Assembly (NCBI GenBank): GCA_027037705.1
Contig: JALVYZ010000299.1
Coordinates: forward strand, 1 to 8,727
Length of the DNA: 8,727 bases
Origin: a bacterium
Lineage (GTDB): Bacteria > DYJV01 > JALVYZ01
Reading direction: 5' to 3'
The translations under genes were made by a program, and so were the position numbers. Below the pieces are notes generated by a model. That model was not told the origin of the DNA. It did not search any database and was given only the letters and a program-made list of their open reading frames with translations. Below are positions 1-6,707 of this stretch, one piece after another. Each line of letters opens with the position of its first letter. Positions within the stretch are counted from its first letter, which is position 1.

Positions 1-1439
1 AAAAGATAAAAATCGCAGATGTTATAATTTACGATTACCTGGCAAACAATAAATTCCTGGATTTCGCAAAAAAGGACGCTGAAATTATTTATGTTGGTAA
101 ACAAGGTGGTTGTCATACATTAAAGCAGGAAGAAATTAATAAATTAATAATACAAAAAGCTAAAGAAGGGAAAAATGTTGTTCGATTAAAAGGTGGAGAC
201 CCATATATTTTTGGTAGAGGAGGAGAAGAGGCAGAAGAACTTGTAGAGGAAAATATAGAATTTGAAGTTATACCTGGAATAACAGCTGCTTCAGCTGCAA
301 CTGCTTATGCAGGAATTCCGCTAACTCACAGAGATTTTACAGCTTCAGTAGCATTTATAACAGGTCATGAAAGAGAGGACTCAGAATATTCTAAAATACA
401 TTGGGATAAAATAGCCACTGGTATTGGGACAATTGTTTTTTATATGGGAGTTAAAAATTTACCGTATATAGTTGAAAAATTAATTGAAAATGGGAGAGCT
501 CCTGAAACTCCTGTTGCTTTAATAAGATGGGGGACAATGCCATATCAGGAAACAGTTACTGGAACATTATCAAATATCGTTGATATTGTTAAAGAAAAAA
601 ATTTAAAACCTCCTGCAATTATTGTTGTTGGTGAAGTTGTTAAATTAAGAGAAAAATTAAGATGGTTTGATACAAAACCTTTATTTGGTAAAAAAATTAT
701 AGTTACAAGAGCAAGAGAACAGGCAAGTACATTAGTTGAAATTTTAGAAGAAGAAGGAGCTTATGTAATTGAATTTCCAACAATAGAAATTGTTGAACCT
801 GAAGATTACTCTGAACTTGATAAAGCTATTAAAAATATAAAAACTTATGATTGGTTAATCTTTACAAGTGTAAATGGAGTAAAATTTTTTTTAAATAGAT
901 TAAAATATCATAAAAAAGATGTTAGAGTTTTAGATGGTATTAATATTTGCGCAATTGGACCTAAGACAGCTGAAACTTTTGAAAAGTTTGGAATAATTCC
1001 AGATTTTATTCCAGAAAAATATCAAGCTGAATATATAATCGAAGGTTTAGAAAAAATAGGTATAAATGGAAAGAAATTTTTACTTCCAAGAGCAAAAGTT
1101 GCAAGAGAAATTTTACCTAAAAAAATTAGAGAATTAGGTGGAAATATTGATGTTGTAACAGTTTATGAAACAAAAATGCCAGATACAAAAAAAGATGAAG
1201 TAATTGACATGTTGAAAAATAATGAAATTGACTACATTACATTTACAAGTTCCTCAACAGTTAAGAATTTTATAGAAATGATTGAAAACAAAATTGAATT
1301 GCTAAAAAATGTAAAACTTGTGTCAATTGGGCCAATAACATCTGACACAATTAAATCCTTTGGGCTTACCCCTTCTATAGAAGCTAAAAAATATACTATA
1401 GAAGGATTAAAAGAAGCAATCTTATTCAATGAAAGTTAA
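1..1439 (+). CDS. cobA-hemD: Bifunctional uroporphyrinogen-III C-methyltransferase / uroporphyrinogen-III synthase (CobA-HemD fusion), 5'-partial
   Basis: The reading frame is open from base 3 to the TAA at 1437-1439 (478 residues visible), so the start lies left of the window; about 20 residues with the first SAM-binding glycine loop are probably missing. The ATG at 444 is internal and is not the start. Visible residues 1-225 are the methyltransferase half, which methylates uroporphyrinogen III to precorrin-2 for siroheme or cobalamin. It shows RLKGGDP (61-67), FGRGGEEAEEL, VIPGITAASAA and PLTHRD. From about residue 229 (GKKIIVTRA) a HemD half follows, which cyclises hydroxymethylbilane to uroporphyrinogen III. 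It shows IFTSVNGVKFF, AIGPKTAETFEKFG, LLPRAKVAREILP, ITFTSSSTV and SIGPITSDTIKSFG. Both halves look intact, with no frameshift. Such fusions are known in several anaerobic bacterial groups. The last 11 nt overlap the next gene. Both activities are cytoplasmic; the assignment is firm. Confidence 0.95.
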   Translation, partial: KIKIADVIIYDYLANNKFLDFAKKDAEIIYVGKQGGCHTLKQEEINKLIIQKAKEGKNVVRLKGGDPYIFGRGGEEAEELVEENIEFEVIPGITAASAATAYAGIPLTHRDFTASVAFITGHEREDSEYSKIHWDKIATGIGTIVFYMGVKNLPYIVEKLIENGRAPETPVALIRWGTMPYQETVTGTLSNIVDIVKEKNLKPPAIIVVGEVVKLREKLRWFDTKPLFGKKIIVTRAREQASTLVEILEEEGAYVIEFPTIEIVEPEDYSELDKAIKNIKTYDWLIFTSVNGVKFFLNRLKYHKKDVRVLDGINICAIGPKTAETFEKFGIIPDFIPEKYQAEYIIEGLEKIGINGKKFLLPRAKVAREILPKKIRELGGNIDVVTVYETKMPDTKKDEVIDMLKNNEIDYITFTSSSTVKNFIEMIENKIELLKNVKLVSIGPITSDTIKSFGLTPSIEAKKYTIEGLKEAILFNES

Positions 1440-1725
1440 AAATTTATTTATAGATAAACAAAAATTACAAATAAAAATTAAGGAAATAACAAAAGAAATA
1501 AAAAATTCATTCAATTTTATAAAAAATATTGCACTTGTTGATAATGAGGATATTGATTTAATAATAATTACAAATAATGTTAAAGCAGATGATTTTATGG
1601 AAACTTATAATGAACTTTATAATTTTATAGCAGAAAAGATAGATATGGGTATTGATCTATTAATACTTGAAGAAAATGAATTTAAAAAAGAAAAAATTAA
1701 ATTTAATATTATTCAAATTGTCTAA
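1429..1725 (+). CDS. Small protein resembling a degenerate MNT-type nucleotidyltransferase
   Basis: This 98-residue protein starts with ATG 11 nt inside the end of cobA-hemD, so translation is probably coupled. I do not recognise a characterised family with certainty. The pattern resembles a minimal (MNT) nucleotidyltransferase. There is a hydrophobic strand, NIALV (33-37), then DID (41-43) followed by LIIIT, and a later strand, GIDLLIL (74-80), whose Asp76 could be the third acidic residue. The Gly-Ser loop that normally precedes the first acidic pair by about ten residues is absent: only four residues separate the strand from DID. The protein may therefore be catalytically dead, or the resemblance may be superficial. 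The N-terminal 30 residues are Lys-rich and probably helical. There is no signal peptide or membrane segment. Position and overlap support a real gene; the family call is inference. Confidence 0.6.
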   Translation: MKVKNLFIDKQKLQIKIKEITKEIKNSFNFIKNIALVDNEDIDLIIITNNVKADDFMETYNELYNFIAEKIDMGIDLLILEENEFKKEKIKFNIIQIV

Positions 1726-1730
1726 TGATT

Positions 1731-1736
1731 GAGGTT
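1731..1736 (+). promoter_or_regulatory. Ribosome binding site of nth
   Basis: GAGGTT lies 6 nt before the ATG at 1743, in the 17-nt gap after the preceding stop. It supports that ATG as the nth start. Confidence 0.6.
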
Positions 1737-1742
1737 AGTTAA

Positions 1743-2369
1743 ATGAATTATAAAAATGTAATTGAAATTCTTGAAAATTATTACAAAAATCAGCTATGTG
1801 CTGTTGATAAATATAAAGATCCATATAAGGTATTAATTTCATGTATAATTTCATTAAGGACAAAAGATGAAGTAACAGAAAAAGCAGCCCAAAGATTATT
1901 TCAAAAAGCAGATAATCCGTATGATATGATTAAACTTAAACCAATGAAAATTTCTTATTTAATTTATCCAGCAGGTTTTTATAAAAGAAAAGGATTTCAA
2001 ATTTATAATATTTCAAAAATTTTAATAGAAAAATACGATGGTAAAGTTCCCTGCGATTTAGAAGAATTACTAAAATTAAAAGGAGTTGGAAGAAAGACAG
2101 CAAATTTAGTGTTAAGCGTAGGATGCGGAAAACCTGCAATTTGCGTTGATACACATGTTCATAGAATCTCAAATAGACTTGGCTGGGTAAATACTCAAAC
2201 ACCTGAACAAACAGAATTTGAATTAATGGACATTATTCCTGTTGACAAGTGGTCAAGAATTAATAATTTATTTGTACTTCATGGCAAAAATATTTGTAAA
2301 CCAATAAAACCTCTGTGTGAGAAATGTCCAATTAAAAATTTTTGTGCAAATGGAGAAAGCAATGTTTAA
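1743..2369 (+). CDS. nth: Endonuclease III (DNA glycosylase / AP lyase)
   Basis: This 208-residue base-excision-repair enzyme removes oxidised pyrimidines and cleaves the abasic strand. The helix-hairpin-helix is [16 protein letters not shown] (109-124), with catalytic Lys118 in GVGRKTA and Asp136 in VDTHVHR. The C-terminal [4Fe-4S] motif is complete, Cys185-x6-Cys192-x2-Cys195-x5-Cys201. Length matches the family (E. coli about 211). The N-terminal helix reads [18 protein letters not shown], where E. coli has a 'SAQATD' segment. The LRT/QRT-type version is familiar from archaeal and some thermophile sequences, so the enzyme may be of that subgroup, with altered base-flipping contacts. Its last 8 nt overlap the next gene, an acyl-CoA synthetase subunit, with no functional link apparent. 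Identity is secure. Confidence 0.96.
   Translation: MNYKNVIEILENYYKNQLCAVDKYKDPYKVLISCIISLRTKDEVTEKAAQRLFQKADNPYDMIKLKPMKISYLIYPAGFYKRKGFQIYNISKILIEKYDGKVPCDLEELLKLKGVGRKTANLVLSVGCGKPAICVDTHVHRISNRLGWVNTQTPEQTEFELMDIIPVDKWSRINNLFVLHGKNICKPIKPLCEKCPIKNFCANGESNV
2352..2355 (+). promoter_or_regulatory. Ribosome binding site fixing the start of the acyl-CoA synthetase alpha gene
   Basis: GGAG lies 6 nt before the ATG at 2362, inside the end of nth. It favours 2362 over the in-frame ATGs at 2317 and 2350, which would add residues not expected ahead of the conserved MAVIGVS strand. Confidence 0.65.
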
Positions 2370-3720
2370 TTTAGAAAAAATTTTCAAACCAAAAACAATG
2401 GCAGTTATTGGAGTTTCTTTAACTAATGATAGACATCCAGCAAATGTGATTTACAATAAAAACCATTTAAGATATCCTGTAAAGGTATATCCCGTTAATC
2501 CCAAAGGTGGCTATATTCATAGAGAAAAAGTTTATAAATCAATTAAAGAAATTCCTGATGATATAGATTTGGCTATTATAGCAGTTAAATCAGATTATGT
2601 TCCTATAATAATGAAAGAATGCATTGAAAAAGGTGTTGGAGGAAGTGTTGTAATTTCTGGCGGATTTGCAGAAATTGGGAAAATTGATTTACAAAATAAA
2701 ATTGTAAAAATTGCAGAAGAAAACAAATTTCCTTTTATAGGACCCAATTGCCTTGGGATATATAATCCTACATTTATGGACTCACTTTTTTTGCCAGCTG
2801 AAAGAATTGTAACCCCTAAACCAGGTCATGTTGCAGTTATAAGTCAGTCTGGTGGAATTTTAATTGATCAGATGGTAAAATTTAAAGATGAAGGTATTGG
2901 AATGAGTATTGGAATAAGTATTGGAAATAAAGCTTTAATAAAAGAAACCCAACTTCTTGAATATTTTAATAATGATCCTCAAACTAAAGTAATAGCATTT
3001 TATATAGAAGGTTTTGAAAAAGGTGAAGGAAGAAAATTTGTAGAATTTGCCCAGAACTGCAAAAAACCTATTGTTGTTTTAAAATCGGGGAAAACTGAAG
3101 CTGGTAGTAAAGCTGTAAGTTCTCACACAGCTTCAATAGCAGGAGACTATAAAGTTTTTTCTGAAATTTTAAAACAGAAAGGAATCATTGAAGCTAAAAA
3201 TGACTTTGAATTAATTTCATTTTGCGAAGCATTGGAATGTTATCATAGAAGGACAATAAAAAATGTTGGAATAGTTACAGGAAGTGGAGGGCATGGTGCT
3301 CTTGCTGTGGATTTTTGTTATAACTATGGTTTTAGTGTCCCAGAAATAAAGGAAGAAGACAAAAAAAATATTAAAAATAACTTAAATCCAAGTATTAAAG
3401 AGATTGCTTCATTAAGAAATCCTATAGATTTAACAGGAAGCGCTGTTGATAATGATTTTATAGTTGCATGTGAAAATATTGCAAAACTTGATTATATTGA
3501 TGTGATAATTTTACTTTTATTACCTTACTTACCTGGAATATCAATGGATTTAAGTGTGAGGTTAAGTAATATTGCTCATGAATACAATAAACCATTAATA
3601 GCTTATATCCCTCATGTTGATAAATATCAGATGTTAATGGAAGGATTTGAATTAAATAATATACCTGTTTCACCATCTGTTAGAGGGGCTGTTCTAATGG
3701 CAAAAGGATTGGCATTATAA
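2362..3720 (+). CDS. acdA: ADP-forming acyl-CoA (acetyl-CoA-type) synthetase, alpha subunit
   Basis: With the ATG at 2362 the protein has 452 residues, close to the roughly 460 of separate archaeal ACD alpha subunits. The ACD complex converts acyl-CoA, ADP and phosphate to the free acid, CoA and ATP (reversibly), conserving energy in acetate or organic-acid metabolism. Residues 1-125 form a CoA-binding Rossmann domain ([25 protein letters not shown]). They are followed by [12 protein letters not shown] and VAVISQSGG of the first succinyl-CoA-ligase-like domain. The phosphorylated histidine is His255 in [10 protein letters not shown], matching His257 reported for the Pyrococcus enzyme. The second ligase-like domain runs from [16 protein letters not shown] (302-317) through NPIDLTG to the end. 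The beta subunit follows after 20 nt, as expected for an alpha-beta pair. Acyl specificity cannot be read from the sequence. No frameshift is seen. Confidence 0.93.
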   Translation: MFNLEKIFKPKTMAVIGVSLTNDRHPANVIYNKNHLRYPVKVYPVNPKGGYIHREKVYKSIKEIPDDIDLAIIAVKSDYVPIIMKECIEKGVGGSVVISGGFAEIGKIDLQNKIVKIAEENKFPFIGPNCLGIYNPTFMDSLFLPAERIVTPKPGHVAVISQSGGILIDQMVKFKDEGIGMSIGISIGNKALIKETQLLEYFNNDPQTKVIAFYIEGFEKGEGRKFVEFAQNCKKPIVVLKSGKTEAGSKAVSSHTASIAGDYKVFSEILKQKGIIEAKNDFELISFCEALECYHRRTIKNVGIVTGSGGHGALAVDFCYNYGFSVPEIKEEDKKNIKNNLNPSIKEIASLRNPIDLTGSAVDNDFIVACENIAKLDYIDVIILLLLPYLPGISMDLSVRLSNIAHEYNKPLIAYIPHVDKYQMLMEGFELNNIPVSPSVRGAVLMAKGLAL

Positions 3721-3740
3721 TTTAAAAGGAGCAAATAAAA

Positions 3741-4412
3741 ATGATTAATGAAATTATAGAAAAATGTAAATCATATGGTTGGATTTTAGAGCCTTATGCA
3801 AATGAAATTTTAAAGAATTATAACATTGAAATCCCTGAATACATTTTTACAGATAAAATTGAAAATGCTATACAATTTTTTAAGAAATTAAATTCACCTG
3901 TTGTTTGTAAAGTCGTATCTCCAAAAATTTTACATAAATCTGATGTCGGCGGAGTAATAGTCGGAATTGATACAGAAGAAAAATTAAAAGATTCTTTTTT
4001 AAAATTAATGAAATTAAATGGTGTAATTGGTGTAATTATTGAAAAAATGGTTAAAGGAACTGAATTAATTATTGGTGGAAAAAACGATTTTCAATTTGGC
4101 CCTGTGGTAATCTGTGGAATGGGTGGCATTGGAGTTGAAGTATATAATGATACTTCAATAAGAATGGCTCCTTTAAATGTAAAAGATGCTGAAAGCATGT
4201 TAAAACAGTTAAAATTTTATTCCATTTTAAAAGGATTTAGAGGCCAGAAAGGCATTAATATAAAAAAATTAATTGAAACATTAATAAATTTTTCTAAAAT
4301 GTTAATGGATTTAGAAGATTATTTTGAATCTATAGATTTAAATCCTGTAATATGTTCAACAGATAACTGTTATGTAGCTGATGCAAGAATAATTTTGCTA
4401 AAAAACAATTGA
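3741..4412 (+). CDS. acdB: ADP-forming acyl-CoA synthetase, beta subunit (ATP-grasp)
   Basis: This 223-residue protein is the nucleotide-binding partner of the preceding alpha subunit, with the length typical of separate ACD beta subunits (about 230). ATP-grasp features are SPVVCKVVSPKILHKSDVGG (52-71) and GVIIEKMVKGTELIIGG (97-113). They are followed by FGPVVICGMGGIGVEVYND (119-137), IRMAPLN and SIDLNPV (198-203), the metal- and nucleotide-binding end of the fold. His65 in LHKSD corresponds to the second phosphorylatable histidine known in this family (His71 beta), which passes phosphate between the alpha-subunit histidine and ADP. Both relay histidines are thus present in the pair, so the complex should be active. 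GGAG at 3727-3730 lies 10 nt before the ATG. In other lineages alpha and beta are one roughly 700-residue chain; here they are split. Confidence 0.93.
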   Translation: MINEIIEKCKSYGWILEPYANEILKNYNIEIPEYIFTDKIENAIQFFKKLNSPVVCKVVSPKILHKSDVGGVIVGIDTEEKLKDSFLKLMKLNGVIGVIIEKMVKGTELIIGGKNDFQFGPVVICGMGGIGVEVYNDTSIRMAPLNVKDAESMLKQLKFYSILKGFRGQKGINIKKLIETLINFSKMLMDLEDYFESIDLNPVICSTDNCYVADARIILLKNN

Positions 4413-4445
4413 AAATTTTAGAAAAATTATATAAAAGATAGTACA

Positions 4446-5330
4446 ATGAATGAACTACAAGATTTTAAAAGATTTTATGATATTTCTGAAGAAGAAAAAC
4501 AACTTTTAAAAATAGTTCATAAAATTATTTATGAAAATATTGATTTATTCTATAAAGAATTTAAAAAATTTTTTGAAGAAGATGATGAAACAAAAAAATT
4601 TTTAAAAAATTTTGAAACAAATTTTAAAAAGAATTTCTTAAAATGGGTTGATAAAACTTTCGCAGGAGATTATGATTCTCAATATATAAATTTTCTAAAA
4701 AAAATTGGACATACACATGCAAAAGAAGGGTTAAGACCAAGAATTTTTACAGTAAGTCTTGGGATTGTCAGGAGAATTCTTACAGAAATTATTAGAAACT
4801 ACTTTGAAAATGTAGATGATAGAGTTAAAGTTATTAATGCTGTTAATAAAATTTTAGACTTTAACTTAGAAGTAGTTAATGCTGAAACAAGAGAAACTGA
4901 GCTTGAAGAGAAATTTTTTACATATAAAGTTGAAAGTAAATTAATAAAATTTACAGAAAACTTTTCCCATATTATTAATCTCTTCTTGGTTATTTGTCTT
5001 GTATTACTATCTCTATCATTAATGTATTTTTTTATTCACGATTTTTCTAAAATTTTTTATACTGGCCATGTTGAAAAGGGACTTATTTCAGCATTAGGTA
5101 CAATGCTTGTTCTCTGGATGATGATTGAATTAATTGAAGTTGAAGTTAGAAATTTAAAAGAGCATAAAATTGATACTAAAATCTTTATTAGTGTTGTAAT
5201 TATTGCTTTTATTAGAAAAATTCTAATTATAACATTTGAAAAGTACGATTTACATAAAGAAATATTTCTTGTTGGCACAGTTTTAATCTTAGCAATAGTT
5301 TACTTTCTAATTTCTAAAAGTGAAAAATAA
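4446..5330 (+). CDS. Globin-coupled-sensor-type heme domain fused to a PsiE-like four-helix membrane domain
   Basis: The protein has 294 residues in two parts. Residues 1-150 match globin-coupled sensors such as HemAT. IDLFYKEF (32-39) puts Tyr36 at the distal B10 position. FLKWVDKTFAGDYDSQY (64-80) precedes KIGHTHAKEGLRPRIF (86-101), where His91 is the expected proximal heme ligand. NKILDFNLEVVNAE (134-147) is the closing helix. Residues 174-290 carry four hydrophobic segments (about 174-198, 211-231, 245-264, 271-290). Segments 2-4 resemble PsiE, including the conserved pattern IAFIRKILI (253-261) and a Glu-rich end of helix 2 (MMIELIEVEV). There is no signal peptide, so the globin should be cytoplasmic. 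A short charged stretch (150-170) links the parts. No kinase, cyclase or chemotaxis domain is present. Heme binding and O2, NO or CO sensing are inferred; the function of PsiE is unknown. No strong Shine-Dalgarno precedes the ATG, and the stop overlaps the trmJ ATG. Confidence 0.8.
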   Translation: MNELQDFKRFYDISEEEKQLLKIVHKIIYENIDLFYKEFKKFFEEDDETKKFLKNFETNFKKNFLKWVDKTFAGDYDSQYINFLKKIGHTHAKEGLRPRIFTVSLGIVRRILTEIIRNYFENVDDRVKVINAVNKILDFNLEVVNAETRETELEEKFFTYKVESKLIKFTENFSHIINLFLVICLVLLSLSLMYFFIHDFSKIFYTGHVEKGLISALGTMLVLWMMIELIEVEVRNLKEHKIDTKIFISVVIIAFIRKILIITFEKYDLHKEIFLVGTVLILAIVYFLISKSEK

Positions 5331-6073
5331 TGTTTAATAACTTCTATATTATCTTAGTGGAACCTGCCTTTGCTTCAAATATAGGCTCTGTGGCAAGAGC
5401 AATGAAAAATATGGGGTTTTATAATCTTAGAATTGTTAATCCTCAAGAAGGGATTACAGAGGAAAGTTATAAATTAGCATCTAACGCTGATGATATATTA
5501 GATAATGCAAATATCTTTGATAATTTCATTGATTCTGTAAATGATTTAAATTTTTTAATTGCAACAACAGCAAGAAGAGGAAAAAGGAGAAAAATATATT
5601 CAATAAAAGATACCTGTTCTTTTTTAACTAATCTAACAAAATCTTGTAAAATTGGAATTGTTTTTGGAAGGGAAAAAAATGGATTAAAAAATGAAGAAAT
5701 ACAAGTTTGTAACCTTATAACATTTATACCAACAAATGATGAATATTCTTCTTTAAATTTAGCTCAATCTGTGTTAATAGTTTGTTACGAAATTTTCAAC
5801 AAATTTATAAACTTCAAACTTAATGAAGATGAAAAGATTTATCTGCCAGAAATAAAAGAAAAAGAGGACTTTTTTAACAGATTAAGAGATTTTCTTTTTG
5901 AAATTGATTATATGACAGATAATGATGCAGATTTTAAAATGAGAGGATTAAGAAGATTTTTTAATCGTTTTTTTATGACAAAAAAAGAACTGCATATGCT
6001 TTTAGGAGTTATGAGACAGGTTAGAAATTATCAAAAAATCATTGAAAAAAGGAGTAAAATAAATAATGAGTAA
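5330..6073 (+). CDS. trmJ: tRNA (cytidine/uridine-2'-O-)-methyltransferase, TrmJ type (SPOUT family)
   Basis: This 247-residue enzyme (E. coli TrmJ 246) 2'-O-methylates the nucleoside at tRNA position 32. It has all three SpoU motifs. Motif 1 is VEPAFASNIGSVARAMKNMGF (10-30), with Asn17 and the catalytic-position Arg23. Motif 2 is GIVFGREKNGLKNEEI (109-124), with Glu115. Motif 3 is SSLNLAQSVLIVCYEIF (140-156), with Asn143, which forms the knot and the SAM site. The roughly 80-residue C-terminal extension (FFNRLRDFLF to VRNYQKIIEK) is the helical dimerisation and tRNA-binding tail seen in TrmJ. Its RGLRRFFNRFFMTKKELHML segment (205-224) is the usual signature. The ATG overlaps the previous stop by one base (TAATG), so translation is probably coupled. 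TrmJ rather than a generic SpoU protein is favoured by length and tail; whether it acts on C, U or both is not visible. Confidence 0.92.
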   Translation: MFNNFYIILVEPAFASNIGSVARAMKNMGFYNLRIVNPQEGITEESYKLASNADDILDNANIFDNFIDSVNDLNFLIATTARRGKRRKIYSIKDTCSFLTNLTKSCKIGIVFGREKNGLKNEEIQVCNLITFIPTNDEYSSLNLAQSVLIVCYEIFNKFINFKLNEDEKIYLPEIKEKEDFFNRLRDFLFEIDYMTDNDADFKMRGLRRFFNRFFMTKKELHMLLGVMRQVRNYQKIIEKRSKINNE

Positions 6074-6356
6074 AAAAGAGCTTTATAGGATACAATTTGT
6101 TACAGGAAAAAAAGAATTCGACATTAAAGCTCAAACTATAAAAGAAAGTGAATTTTTTGGATTTTTAGAAATTTCTGATTTTATTTTATCAGATCCATCA
6201 AAAATTGTAATAACTCCAGAAGAAGATGAATTAAAAAAAGAATTTGGAGATAAAAAAAGAATTTTGGTACCCTATCAATACATTAGAAGAATTGATGAAT
6301 ATATTGAAGATGAAAAAAAAGTTATATCTCCATTCATAAAAGTTAAGGATGATTAA
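6066..6356 (+). CDS. DUF1820 family protein
   Basis: This is a 96-residue soluble protein with no signal peptide or membrane segment. It matches my recollection of the DUF1820 family, described mainly from gammaproteobacteria. The order is YRIQFVTGKKEFDIKAQTI (7-25), FGFLEISDFI (31-40), KIVITPEEDELKKEFG (46-61) and RILVPYQYIRRIDEY (65-79). The conserved pieces are the aromatic-Gly-Phe-Leu-Glu segment, the 'P.E..L..EF' segment and the closing 'VP...I.RIDE' strand. The family has no established function that I know of. The ATG lies 8 nt inside the end of trmJ, with GGAG at 6051-6054, 11 nt upstream, so it is probably translated with trmJ. It sits between a tRNA methyltransferase and a ribosomal-protein operon; a role in RNA or translation is only a guess from position. 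Confidence 0.82.
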   Translation: MSKKELYRIQFVTGKKEFDIKAQTIKESEFFGFLEISDFILSDPSKIVITPEEDELKKEFGDKKRILVPYQYIRRIDEYIEDEKKVISPFIKVKDD

Positions 6357-6365
6357 AAATTTTAC

Positions 6366-6392
6366 TTGATTTTTTTTTATTTTTTCTATAAT
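6366..6392 (+). promoter_or_regulatory. Sigma-70-type promoter of the rpsP-khpA-rimM-trmD operon
   Basis: A perfect -10 box TATAAT (6387-6392) is preceded by TTGATT (6366-6371), with a short 15-nt spacer made almost only of T. Transcription would start near 6399-6400, giving a leader of about 32 nt before rpsP. The T-run upstream of -10 may help promoter melting. This is the longest non-coding gap in the window (75 nt) and lies exactly before the ribosomal gene. The -10 is convincing; the -35 assignment is less certain. Confidence 0.65.
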
Positions 6393-6417
6393 GGGGATAT
6401 TCACTAAAAAAATTGAA

Positions 6418-6423
6418 GAGGTG
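6418..6423 (+). promoter_or_regulatory. Strong ribosome binding site of rpsP
   Basis: GAGGTG lies 8 nt before the rpsP ATG. It is a near-optimal anti-Shine-Dalgarno match, as expected for a highly expressed ribosomal protein. Confidence 0.8.
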
Positions 6424-6431
6424 TGAATTAA

Positions 6432-6707
6432 ATGGCAGTACGAATAAGATGTCAGAGATTTGGAAGAAAAAAGAGACCATTTTACAGAATTGTTGCAGCA
6501 GACAAAGATGCACCAAGAGATGGTAGATTTATTGAAATTTTAGGTTATTATGACCCTCTACCAAATCCTTCTGTAATTAAATTTAACAAAGAAAGGCTTA
6601 AATACTGGTTAAGTGTTGGAGCAAAACCTTCTAATACTGTGGCTAAGTTAATTGAAAATACAAAAGCACTTGAAGAAACTGAATCAGAAAAAGGAGGGCA
6701 AGAATAA
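6432..6707 (+). CDS. rpsP: 30S ribosomal protein bS16
   Basis: This 91-residue protein is a small-subunit ribosomal protein bound to 16S rRNA and needed for 30S assembly. The family signature at the N-terminus is intact: [20 protein letters not shown] (1-20), then [22 protein letters not shown] (21-42). It continues with the conserved [20 protein letters not shown] (48-67) and TVAKLI. The tail (76-91) is acidic and Gln/Glu-rich and not conserved. Length is normal (E. coli 82). It is the first gene of the operon, behind its own promoter and strong ribosome binding site. Its stop overlaps the next start by one base (TAATG). Confidence 0.98.
   Translation: MAVRIRCQRFGRKKRPFYRIVAADKDAPRDGRFIEILGYYDPLPNPSVIKFNKERLKYWLSVGAKPSNTVAKLIENTKALEETESEKGGQE
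6693..6698 (+). promoter_or_regulatory. Strong ribosome binding site of khpA
   Basis: GGAGGG, preceded by AA, lies 8 nt before the khpA ATG and inside the end of rpsP. It should let khpA be translated strongly alongside rpsP. Confidence 0.75.

Noticed and set aside
444-446. ATG at 444 as the start of a stand-alone HemD-like gene
   Set aside because: The same frame is open back to base 3 and encodes conserved CobA motifs, so this Met is internal to the fusion.
1232-1429. Minus-strand open frame opposite hemD
   Set aside because: It lies wholly within the conserved HemD frame, has no family resemblance and reflects AT-rich complement of a real gene.
1936-2202. Minus-strand open frame opposite nth
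   Set aside because: It is antisense to the conserved helix-hairpin-helix region of nth, with no recognisable domain.
3458-3676. Minus-strand open frame opposite the ACD alpha subunit
   Set aside because: It is a shadow of a conserved gene with no supporting motif.
4409-4435. Possible promoter (TTGAAA, then TATAAA) before the globin-PsiE gene
   Set aside because: The spacing is only 15 nt, the -35 overlaps the acdB end, and such matches are common by chance in AT-rich DNA. It remains possible but unsupported.
5057-5278. Minus-strand open frame opposite the PsiE-like region
   Set aside because: Its hydrophobic content simply mirrors the membrane-helix codons on the + strand.
6337-6386. Rho-independent terminator after the DUF1820 gene
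   Set aside because: There is a long T-run, but the only stem is about six AU-rich pairs with a bulge, too weak to call.
6391-6426. 11-codon mini-ORF (MGIFTKKIEEV) ending at the rpsP ribosome binding site, as a possible leader peptide
   Set aside because: Its ATG overlaps the -10 box, so it would lie upstream of the predicted transcript start, and it has no ribosome binding site.
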